Assembly (NCBI GenBank): GCA_036274055.1
Contig: DASUGM010000355.1
Coordinates: 1 to 12,772, forward strand
Source: DASUGM01 sp036274055
GTDB taxonomy: Bacteria; Acidobacteriota; Vicinamibacteria; Vicinamibacterales; SCN-69-37
DNA: 12,772 nucleotides
Direction of reading: 5' to 3'
Shown: piece by piece, positions 7,631-12,772 of the stretch
How positions within the stretch are numbered: the stretch's first letter is position 1
Layout: each line of letters opens with the position of its first letter
Made by a program: the position numbers and the translations under genes
Notes under the pieces: generated by a model
What the model was told of the DNA's origin: nothing
Database searches by the model: none
Seen by the model: only the letters and a program-made list of their open reading frames with translations

Positions 7631-8005
7631 TCAGCGCGCCGCCGGGGCCGCAGCCGGCAGGAACTCTTCACGAATGGGTGAGAAAACGTCGATCAACACC
7701 ACTTCCTCGTCGAGCATCGTCGCGCCGTGGCGGACGCCCGACGGGAAGAGCAGCACGTCGCCGGCGGTGGCGATCTGATCGTCGCCCTCGACGATGAAGC
7801 GCACGCGGCCGCGCTCGACGATCGTCATCTGCTCATGCGGATGCGCGTGCTCGGCGGTGACCACATGCGCGTCGAGGCGCAGCCGGCAGATCATCAGCCG
7901 GTCGCCGTAGATCATCTGCCGCTCGATGCCCGGCGCGATGTGCTCGATCGGCATCGCGCTCCATGGCAGTTTCTGGAACGCAAGGAGCGAGCGGGGCGCG
8001 CTCAT
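7631..8005 (-). CDS. kdgF: KdgF cupin, converts 4,5-unsaturated uronates to the linear keto form
   Basis: A 124-residue single-domain cupin. Motif 1 is AEHAHPHEQMTIVERG (51-66), with metal-ligand candidates H53, H55, H57 and Q59/E58. Motif 2 is GDVLLFPSGVRHGA (82-95), with H93. The tail VLIDVFSPIREEFL (103-116) is the hallmark of KdgF: the D-x-F-x3-R pattern (D106, F108, R112) has the spacing of the conserved active-site Asp, Phe and Arg described for KdgF of pectin and alginate degraders. KdgF speeds ring opening of 4,5-unsaturated galacturonate, mannuronate or guluronate released by polysaccharide lyases. The chosen ATG at 8005 overlaps the isomerase stop (ATGA), with AGG about 7 nt upstream. 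The frame is open further upstream inside the isomerase gene but carries no cupin sequence there. A generic cupin of other function is possible; tail and neighbours argue for KdgF. Confidence 0.85.
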   Translation of the reverse strand: MSAPRSLLAFQKLPWSAMPIEHIAPGIERQMIYGDRLMICRLRLDAHVVTAEHAHPHEQMTIVERGRVRFIVEGDDQIATAGDVLLFPSGVRHGATMLDEEVVLIDVFSPIREEFLPAAAPAAR

Positions 8006-8835
8006 CGGGCACCTGCCCGGGCCTTCTCGAGCCCCGATCCAAGATTGGCGAAATCCGGCTGCACATTGACGACGCCGTACTGGCGATCTTCGTCCTCGCG
8101 AATCGCCGCCATCATCCACACGAAGTTGATCTGCCCGCCCGGCGCCGCGACGTTGGGGTGATAACCGGCCGGCATCAGCACGACGTCGCCCTCGCGGACG
8201 ATCGTCGCGACTTCCGGTTCGTTGGGATTCGTGTAGACGAGCTGAATGCCGAAGGCGGGTGCCGGCATGTCGAAATACAAGTAGGCCTCTTCGAGCATCG
8301 CGGCGTGCTCGTGCGGCGGCCACGACGTCCAGTTGCCTGGCTGGCTGAACGTGATGCCGGCCATGATGCGACCCGCCTCGACGTTCTTCCCGATGACGAC
8401 GTTGAGCTCGCGGCGCGCGGTGTCGCCGCCGGCCTGCACGTGCAGCGTCGGGTCCTGGCGCACGTCGGCCATGCGAACCAGTTGCACGGGATGCCGGCGG
8501 GTTACTGGCGCGGCCACTTCGACGAGGTCGACGCCTTGAGCGCCGGCGGTGACGGTGATCGTGCTGTCTCGCGGCGCATAGAGCGCGTCGTGACGGCCGA
8601 CCGCGTGGCTGGCGCCGTCGACGTCGATCGTCGCGCCACCGCTCAGACAGATCAGCCCGGTCTCCTTGTCGCCAGTCGCGAATGAAACCGGTGCGTCGCT
8701 GGCGTCCAGGCGAATCCGGCCGTAGTGCAGGAACCGCGTCGGGGCCTCGCCCGGAGCCACGGCCAGCGTTCGGCCTTTGTGGGCGGCGGTGTTCCGAAAC
8801 ACGCAGGTAGCCGCCGATAACCGTTCAGATGCCAT
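8002..8835 (-). CDS. iolB: KduI/IolB-family isomerase, probably acting as DKI isomerase
   Basis: A 277-residue double-cupin ketol isomerase of the KduI/IolB family. The C-terminal half looks like IolB (5-deoxyglucuronate isomerase): LNVVIGKNV (144-152), GNWTSWPPHEH (167-177), LEEAYLYFDMP (181-191), FGIQLVYTN (195-203), REGDVVLMPAGYHPNVAAPGG (214-234, key residues G216, D217, G224, H226) and FVWMMAA. Metal-ligand candidates are H175, H177, E182 and H226. In this operon the natural substrate would be 5-keto-4-deoxyuronate (DKI), made by KdgF and handed to KduD as 2,5-diketo-3-deoxygluconate, which is the KduI reaction. No other inositol-pathway gene (iolC, D, E, G) is present. The start has an A-G-G-G-G purine tract (8844-8849) 8 nt upstream and lies 27 nt after the ROK stop. 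Whether it works on DKI or on 5-deoxyglucuronate cannot be decided from sequence. Confidence 0.85.
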   Translation of the reverse strand: MASERLSAATCVFRNTAAHKGRTLAVAPGEAPTRFLHYGRIRLDASDAPVSFATGDKETGLICLSGGATIDVDGASHAVGRHDALYAPRDSTITVTAGAQGVDLVEVAAPVTRRHPVQLVRMADVRQDPTLHVQAGGDTARRELNVVIGKNVEAGRIMAGITFSQPGNWTSWPPHEHAAMLEEAYLYFDMPAPAFGIQLVYTNPNEPEVATIVREGDVVLMPAGYHPNVAAPGGQINFVWMMAAIREDEDRQYGVVNVQPDFANLGSGLEKARAGAR

Positions 8836-8862
8836 TCGTCTTTCCCCTTAACAAATGCCGGC

Positions 8863-10086
8863 TCAGGCCACCACCGGCGCCGCAAACGCCGGCGCGCTGA
8901 CCAGCGCCGCGGCGCCCATCAGTCGCGGATGTTCGGCGGCGACGACCGGCCGGATTTCTGTCGACGCCGCCGCCGGCGTCAGCGCCCGTTCGGCGAGCGC
9001 GGTGCGGACGGCGCCGCTGATGAGATCCCAGGCCAGCGTGATCTCGCCGCCGATATACACGCAGGATGGGTTGAGAACGTTGATGACCGACGCCAGGCCG
9101 AGTCCGAGATAACGCGCGGTGCCCTCGATCGCCGCGACCGCCTTCGCATCACCGCCGCGCGCGCGCGCCACCAGATCTTCCACCGTGAAGTGATGCTCGT
9201 TGGCGTCTTTCGGTCCTGCGGTGCGAAGTGGCCGGCCAAAATAGCGCGCCAGCGTCGCCGGGTTGGCGACGTACGCTTCCCAGCAGCCGTTCGATCCGCA
9301 CGAGCAGCGCGGGCCGTCGAGCGACAGCGGCATGTGGCCGAATTCGCCGGCGATGTTGTGCCGGCCGCGCAGGACCTCGCCGTTGATGACGACGCCGACG
9401 CCGACGCCATCTGAGACGCTGACGAACACGAGGTCGCCAGGCGCATGCGCGGAATCCCCGCGTAAAGCCCACATTTGCGCCAATGCGCAGGCGCGGCCGG
9501 AGTTCTCGATCTGGACGCGCAGGCCCGTCGCGGCCGCCAGCGGTTCACGCAGATCGACGTCGCGCCAGCCCAGCGTCGGCGCGTGCAGCACGCGCATCGT
9601 CGCGTGCTCGACCATTCCGGGGACGACGACGCCGATGCCTTCACAGGCGTCGACGTCGGGGTACTCGGCGCGCAGACTCTTGATGCGGCGGGCGAGTTGC
9701 GCGACCAGCTGCTTCGGATCGCGGACCGTCGCCATCGCGGCGGCGCCGGAAAGAGGTTTGCCGATGAGGTCCGTCAGCATGACGAACGTCTCGCTGGCGC
9801 GAATGTCGACCGCGACCACGGATCGCCGCCGGGCGTTGATGTAGAGGAAGGTCGGCCGGCGGCCGCGGACGGTCTGGCCGGCCGCTCCTTCCGACACCAG
9901 CTTGTCGGCGAGCAGGTCGTTGACGATCAACGTGACCGCCGCGCGGCTGACACCCATCCGCCGCGCCAGGTCGGCGCGCGAGATCGGCTGGTGCATCCGC
10001 ACCAGGTTCAGGACAATCCGGCTGTTGATTTCCCGGCCGGTGCCCCGGGTCGCGACTTGAAATCTGGATGGATGGATGCGGCGCAT
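8863..10086 (-). CDS. ROK-family transcriptional regulator (winged HTH plus sugar-binding domain)
   Basis: A 407-residue DNA-binding ROK protein, likely repressor and effector sensor of this operon. A winged helix-turn-helix spans about 20-80 (SRADLARRMGVSRAAVTLIV, then the wing GRRPTFLYIN). The ROK domain follows: DIRASETFV, GIGVVVPGMVE (150-160), SVSDGVGVGVVINGEV, and AGEFGHMPL with the ExGH sugar-contact pair E248/H251. The zinc motif CSCGSNGCWEAY (261-272) provides C261, C263 and C268 with H251. ROK sugar kinases have N-D-A-N with a catalytic Asp; here the position reads ENSGRA (194-199), so Asp is Ser196 and kinase activity is unlikely. It is the first gene after the promoter at 10112-10140, implying autoregulation. 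No Shine-Dalgarno is visible before the ATG, and the predicted leader is only about 18 nt. KDG or an early intermediate as effector is inference. Confidence 0.92.
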   Translation of the reverse strand: MRRIHPSRFQVATRGTGREINSRIVLNLVRMHQPISRADLARRMGVSRAAVTLIVNDLLADKLVSEGAAGQTVRGRRPTFLYINARRRSVVAVDIRASETFVMLTDLIGKPLSGAAAMATVRDPKQLVAQLARRIKSLRAEYPDVDACEGIGVVVPGMVEHATMRVLHAPTLGWRDVDLREPLAAATGLRVQIENSGRACALAQMWALRGDSAHAPGDLVFVSVSDGVGVGVVINGEVLRGRHNIAGEFGHMPLSLDGPRCSCGSNGCWEAYVANPATLARYFGRPLRTAGPKDANEHHFTVEDLVARARGGDAKAVAAIEGTARYLGLGLASVINVLNPSCVYIGGEITLAWDLISGAVRTALAERALTPAAASTEIRPVVAAEHPRLMGAAALVSAPAFAAPVVA

Positions 10087-10093
10087 GACGTCG

Positions 10094-10114
10094 TTTGTTT
10101 AATGGATTGACAAA
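10094..10114. promoter_or_regulatory. Candidate operator overlapping the -10 box and transcription start
   Basis: Inverted repeat tttgt (10094-10098) and acaaa (10110-10114), separated by 11 bp, in an AT-rich patch between the -10 box and the ROK start codon. A repressor bound here would block the operon promoter. AT-rich dyads of about two helical turns suit ROK repressors of the NagC/Mlc type. The short arms make chance occurrence quite possible. Confidence 0.35.
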
Positions 10115-10140
10115 ATAGAGGAGTCCAGCCTTCCCGTCAA
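10112..10140 (-). promoter_or_regulatory. Sigma-70-like promoter of the uronate operon
   Basis: Read on the minus strand: TTGACG (10140-10135), a 17-bp spacer, then TATTTT (10117-10112). Both hexamers are close to consensus and the spacing is ideal. A start near 10105 gives a leader of about 18 nt before the ROK ATG. Directly upstream (10141-10165) the minus strand is A-rich (ATAAAGAAAG, AAGAAAAC), a possible UP element, which stands out in this GC-rich DNA. No comparable promoter is seen at the other gene junctions down to 245, which fits one long transcript. Confidence 0.75.
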
Positions 10141-10171
10141 CAGTTTTCTTGCACTTTCTTTATGTTGAGGC

Positions 10172-10181
10172 CGGAATTCCG
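10172..10181. promoter_or_regulatory. 10-bp palindrome upstream of the operon promoter
   Basis: CGGAATTCCG is a perfect palindrome about 31 bp upstream of the -35 box. It could be an activator or second regulator site. It is short and a chance origin is possible; no known regulator is matched. Confidence 0.2.
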
Positions 10182-10215
10182 CCCGTGACCGGACGCCGGC
10201 GCAAATGGCGCGCGA

Positions 10216-10235
10216 AGCCCTTCATGTTGAAGGCT
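10216..10235. terminator. Hairpin in the gap between the MFS gene and the ROK promoter
   Basis: agcccttca (10216-10224) pairs with tgaaggct (10228-10235), leaving one bulged C and a 3-nt loop. On the plus strand it is followed by CTTTT; on the minus strand, the direction of the MFS transcript, an A-run precedes it and no T-run follows. It may stop or slow MFS transcripts before the operon promoter, but in that direction it is a weak terminator. The rest of the 164-bp gap (10087-10250) holds only the promoter elements listed separately. Confidence 0.35.
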
Positions 10236-10250
10236 CTTTTGGGGCCGGGC

Positions 10251-11519
10251 TCAGGAGGAAACGGGCCGACTGTAGGCGAACCACGCTGTCCCGGCGAGCC
10301 CGATGCTCCCGCCGACGAGAAACGTCGCCTCGGGTCCGATGCGGCTCCATAGCAGCGCGGCGACGAGCGGCGCCGGGCAGAACGCAAATGACCGCAGTCC
10401 CCAGTAGAGTCCGACGGCGCGCGCGCGAATATCGGGCGGGAAGCCCGTCGAGATCAGCGCCTTGCGCGCCGGCTCGCCGAGCTCGCGCAGGCCGTTGAGG
10501 ACAAACGTCAGCACCAGGCCCGCCATCACCGGCAGGCCGAGCGCGACGCTGGCCTTCGGCAACAGGACGAGGCAGATCGGAAAGAGCGCGAACAGCAGAA
10601 AGGTGACGCCGATGAACGGCCGCGGCGACGGCGCGCGATCGACCCACTTGGCGATCGGGACGTAAGTGGCGAGCGCGGTCGTCGCCATGATCGACAGCAG
10701 CCAGCCGGCGGTGCGGGTCGCGTCGGCGTCCGTCCATCCAAACTGCGTCGAGAGCATGGTCACGACGTAAAGCACGGCGAAGTCACGGGCGAACCAGTCG
10801 CCCCACCGGATCAGAATCTCCGCGGTCAACAGCCGACGCAGATCGCGGGGCATCGTCGCGAGGATCTCGCGCAACGGAATGTTCGACGGCTCCGGTTTGG
10901 GGCGCATGCGTCGGGTCAGGGCGAGTTGAAGGATGACCGCGAGCCCGACGAAGGCGAACGCGATCGTCAGGTTGAGCCAGTAGCCGGCGGTCACGATCAG
11001 CAGGCCGCCGATCGCCGGGCCGAGAATCTTCGGCACGCGCTTCTGGATGCTCTGCACCGCGAAGGCGATGGTCCGGCGCTCCTTGCGGACTTCGCTGCCG
11101 ACGACGTCGAAAGTCGCCGGCACCGAGAGCGGCTCCCAGTTGGTCAAGAGAAGGGAGGCGAAGACGATCGTCCACGGGTTGTGCGACGACAGCATGATCG
11201 TGAAGCCGATCGCCATCGGCGCCGCCGAGACCGCGAGGGCGGCGCGTGGTCCCAGGCGGTGCGCGAGCGTGCCGCCGATGATGTAGCCGAAGCCCTCGAG
11301 GACATTCTTGAGCGTGGCGATGACCCCGATGTAGAGCGCCGCGGCACCGACGGCCTGCGCGGCCTGGCCGGCGGCGCGCGCCTGATCGCGCAGATGCAGC
11401 GCCAGGAAGTTGCTCCAGATTTCCTCGCTCAGACCCAGGCAGCCGATCACCGCCAGCACGCCCAGCGTGGCCCGATTGAGACCGAACCAGTCGGCGAGCG
11501 CGGCGCGTCGGGAGGGCAT
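10251..11519 (-). CDS. Major facilitator superfamily transporter
   Basis: A 422-residue inner-membrane protein with 11-12 hydrophobic segments. The N-terminal half starts after WFGLNRATLGVLAVIG; a loop between TM2 and TM3 reads YIIGGTLAHRLGPRAALAVSA (79-99), the MFS 'G.laDr.GrR' motif A in degenerate form. A long basic cytoplasmic loop (about 203-232, RRMRPKPEP) divides the two halves. The second half has its own motif-A-like YVPIAKWVDRAPSPRPFIG (286-304) and ends at FAYSRPVSS. The substrate is not recognisable. It lies upstream of the operon on the same strand but is separated by a hairpin and the operon promoter, so it is probably a separate unit, though it could carry a uronate. The start at 11519 was chosen because hydrophobic and MFS-like sequence begins there; an in-frame GTG two codons earlier is possible. 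Open frame further upstream lies antisense to the secreted-protein gene and is not MFS-like. Confidence 0.85.
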   Translation of the reverse strand: MPSRRAALADWFGLNRATLGVLAVIGCLGLSEEIWSNFLALHLRDQARAAGQAAQAVGAAALYIGVIATLKNVLEGFGYIIGGTLAHRLGPRAALAVSAAPMAIGFTIMLSSHNPWTIVFASLLLTNWEPLSVPATFDVVGSEVRKERRTIAFAVQSIQKRVPKILGPAIGGLLIVTAGYWLNLTIAFAFVGLAVILQLALTRRMRPKPEPSNIPLREILATMPRDLRRLLTAEILIRWGDWFARDFAVLYVVTMLSTQFGWTDADATRTAGWLLSIMATTALATYVPIAKWVDRAPSPRPFIGVTFLLFALFPICLVLLPKASVALGLPVMAGLVLTFVLNGLRELGEPARKALISTGFPPDIRARAVGLYWGLRSFAFCPAPLVAALLWSRIGPEATFLVGGSIGLAGTAWFAYSRPVSS

Positions 11520-11546
11520 CGGCACAGCGCTATCATGTGCTACATG
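11520..11546. promoter_or_regulatory. Very short divergent start region
   Basis: Only 24 bp separate the MFS ATG (11519) from the secreted-protein ATG at 11544, or 15 bp if the in-frame ATG at 11535 is used. No Shine-Dalgarno sequence precedes either gene. TATCAT at 11531-11536 would be a -10 box for a plus-strand message starting at or beside the ATG at 11544, that is a leaderless mRNA; the -35 (TCGGGA, 11508-11513) is poor. A small dyad CATGT-GCT-ACATG covers 11534-11546. Promoter elements must lie inside the opposite gene's coding sequence. Confidence 0.35.
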
Positions 11547-12734
11547 CGTAGCTGTCTCTTGGGCGCTCTTCTGATTTCGGCGATGACAGCCGCGCCGGCC
11601 GCGCAAACCGCGGCGACGCTTCACGGCGAGTACGTCCGCTACGACCTGCTCGATCCGTCGGCCGGCCGCGTCCGCATCAGCGCCGATGTCGTCGTCGCCA
11701 CCGCCGGAGCGACGTTCTTCTTCACGCCGGGGCCGGCGAGCGCCGGCGGCTCTGATGTTCGCGTGATCGATCAAGCGTCCGGCCAGGATCTGAAGTGGGA
11801 GCGGGTGACCGGTCGCCTCAAGGTGTATCTGCGCCAGCCGGTGGGGAAGGGTGCGCAGACGCGCGTGCGCGTCGAGTTCACCGACACCGACCTGCAGCAT
11901 TTCGCAAAGCAGCGCGACGGGCTGTCGTTCGATCGCGCCGGCGGCATCCGCCGCGGCAGCGTGGTTTTGCCAGCCGGCTATCGTTTGATCAGCTGCAACG
12001 TGCCGGCGCAGGTCATTGCCACCGCGGACGGCCGGCTGATGATTTCGGTGATGAACGCCGGCGCGCAGCCGTTCGAGCTGCGCGCCGCGCCTGGTCTGGC
12101 GCCGTTCACGCCGAAGTGGCCGACGGCGCGCGGCGCGGCCACGCAGACGTCGGTGGCCTCGCAGGCGTCACGCCTGGGCGAGCGCGCCTCGCAGGATCGC
12201 GACATCGTCTATTTCATGAACGATCCGGCGACCAACTCGTTCAGCCTGTACCACGACTACACCGAGTCCCGCCCCGGTGTCGGCAACTACTTCAACGTCG
12301 TCCGCGCCGGCAGCCGCGCGTCGAATCCGTCGGCCACGAATCTGGATACCGGCGAAGCGTTGAAGGTCGAGACGCTGAAGGGCGACGAGATCAAGCGCCG
12401 CAATCTCAACGTCGGCGAGACCGTGGAGGCCGACACTGAAGTTGTCGTCATCACGTTTCCGCCGGTCGTCGCGGGCAAGACGACACGGCTGCGGATCGCG
12501 GAGACCTACACCGACCCGGGGCGCTATTTTCTCGAAGGCGACGAACTCGTGTGGGACCGTGGCTTCGGCCGCCCGCACAACTCGGTCGTCCTGCCAACCG
12601 GCTGGACGGCGATCGCGAACGCGATTCCGGCAGTCATCTCGACGGACCCGGACGGCCGCCAGCGGTTGGCGTATGAGAACAACCGGCCGGACGAGATTCA
12701 GGTGCTGATTCGCGCGCGAAAGTTCACGAAATAG
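11544..12734 (+). CDS. Secreted protein of unknown function with an internal duplication
   Basis: A 396-residue protein with a Sec signal peptide (MRSCLLGALLISAMTAAPAA, cleavage near 20-23). I do not recognise the family. The mature part is rich in alternating hydrophobic/polar beta-strand sequence, with no membrane segment and no obvious catalytic motif. Two halves resemble each other: SVVLPAGYRLI...PAQVIATADGR (139-164) against SVVLPTGWTAI...PAVISTDPDGR (347-372). Earlier, FTPGPASAGGSDVRVIDQAS (60-79) against FNVVRAGSRASNPSATNLDT (250-269), and LSFDRAGG against LVWDRGFG. The linker (about 183-245) is polar. The fold is probably two related beta-sandwich or immunoglobulin-like domains, exported to periplasm or surface. 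Either ATG at 11535 (adds MCY) or at 11544 can be the start; 11544 gives the cleaner signal peptide. It is divergent to the MFS gene and has no evident tie to the uronate pathway. Confidence 0.8.
   Translation: MRSCLLGALLISAMTAAPAAQTAATLHGEYVRYDLLDPSAGRVRISADVVVATAGATFFFTPGPASAGGSDVRVIDQASGQDLKWERVTGRLKVYLRQPVGKGAQTRVRVEFTDTDLQHFAKQRDGLSFDRAGGIRRGSVVLPAGYRLISCNVPAQVIATADGRLMISVMNAGAQPFELRAAPGLAPFTPKWPTARGAATQTSVASQASRLGERASQDRDIVYFMNDPATNSFSLYHDYTESRPGVGNYFNVVRAGSRASNPSATNLDTGEALKVETLKGDEIKRRNLNVGETVEADTEVVVITFPPVVAGKTTRLRIAETYTDPGRYFLEGDELVWDRGFGRPHNSVVLPTGWTAIANAIPAVISTDPDGRQRLAYENNRPDEIQVLIRARKFTK
11712..12086 (+). repeat. First copy of a protein-level internal repeat
   Basis: Residues about 57-181 of the secreted protein. 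Landmarks in order: FTPGPASAGG, IDQASGQDLKW, TRVRVEF, GLSFDRAGG, SVVLPAGY, PAQVIATADGR, ELRA. These recur in the same order in the second copy. The similarity is seen in the protein only; the DNA has diverged. Confidence 0.6.
12282..12716 (+). repeat. Second copy of the protein-level internal repeat
   Basis: Residues about 247-391 of the secreted protein. Landmarks in the same order: FNVVRAGSRAS, LDTGEALKVE, TRLRIAE, ELVWDRGFG, SVVLPTGW, PAVISTDPDGR, LIRA. This copy is about 20 residues longer, mainly from an insert around 282-305. Confidence 0.6.
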
Positions 12735-12772
12735 GACAGTTGAATGGGGTCGCGTCTTGAATTGACGTACAG
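12735..12772 (+). other. Window end: possible start of another gene or repeat
   Basis: An ATG at 12744 is preceded by AGGA (12733-12736, overlapping the previous stop codon) with 7-nt spacing, and its frame (MGSRLELTY) is open to the end, only 9 codons. Coupled translation of a second gene after the secreted protein is possible. Alternatively the segment from tggggtcgcg to ttgaattgacg may be the edge of a dispersed repeat. Too little sequence to decide. Confidence 0.2.

Noticed and set aside
10149..10387. Small open frames in and next to the gap between the MFS and ROK genes, on both strands
   Set aside because: They overlap the 3' end of the MFS gene, show no family similarity and no convincing ribosome site.
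11520..11900. Upstream extension of the MFS reading frame
   Set aside because: It lies antisense to the secreted-protein gene, is not hydrophobic and has no MFS similarity; the hydrophobic protein begins at 11519.
1..12772. tRNA, rRNA, CRISPR arrays, insertion sequences, integrase sites
   Set aside because: No cloverleaf-like segment, spaced direct repeats, transposase motifs or terminal inverted repeats were seen; nearly all bases are accounted for by protein genes.

Overview
The window is GC-rich, densely packed bacterial DNA. A very large Oar-type TonB-dependent receptor (carboxypeptidase-regulatory domain, plug, barrel), Tat-type export, ROK regulation and tightly coupled sugar-acid genes suggest a Gram-negative polysaccharide degrader, most likely an Acidobacteriota (Vicinamibacteria-like). 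The taxonomy is inferred from gene style only.

Layout. Nearly everything from 10086 down to 1 is on the minus strand and reads as one long operon: ROK regulator, IolB/KduI-type isomerase, KdgF cupin, KduD dehydrogenase, an Nramp-fold membrane protein, KDPG aldolase (kdgA/eda), KDG kinase (kdgK), a TonB-dependent receptor, then a Tat-exported type-B carboxylesterase cut by the left edge. Junctions from the isomerase to the kinase are 4-nt ATGA overlaps or gaps of 1-4 nt. A good sigma-70-like promoter (TTGACG, 17 bp, TATTTT) lies just upstream of the ROK gene. Upstream, 10251-11519 (minus) is an MFS transporter whose start is almost back-to-back with a secreted protein of unknown function on the plus strand (11544-12734). 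The last 38 bases may begin another gene or a repeat.

How the genes fit together. KdgF opens the ring of 4,5-unsaturated uronates released by polysaccharide lyases. The IolB/KduI-type enzyme would isomerise the product, KduD would reduce it to 2-keto-3-deoxygluconate (KDG), KdgK phosphorylates KDG, and KdgA splits KDPG into pyruvate and glyceraldehyde 3-phosphate. The receptor would bring oligouronides across the outer membrane, the esterase could deacylate them, and the ROK protein would sense an intermediate. No lyase is visible here.

The most interesting point is the Nramp-fold protein inside this operon. The TM1 DPGN metal motif is replaced by GAGA and the TM6 methionine-proline-histidine motif by LPPA, so it has lost the metal-coordinating side chains of the family. 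It is the only inner-membrane transporter inside the coupled block, which makes it a candidate sugar-acid (or otherwise non-classical) transporter. Other points of interest are an IolB-like enzyme in the KduI position, an internal duplication in the unknown secreted protein, a perfect hairpin before the esterase start, and two divergent start codons almost touching.
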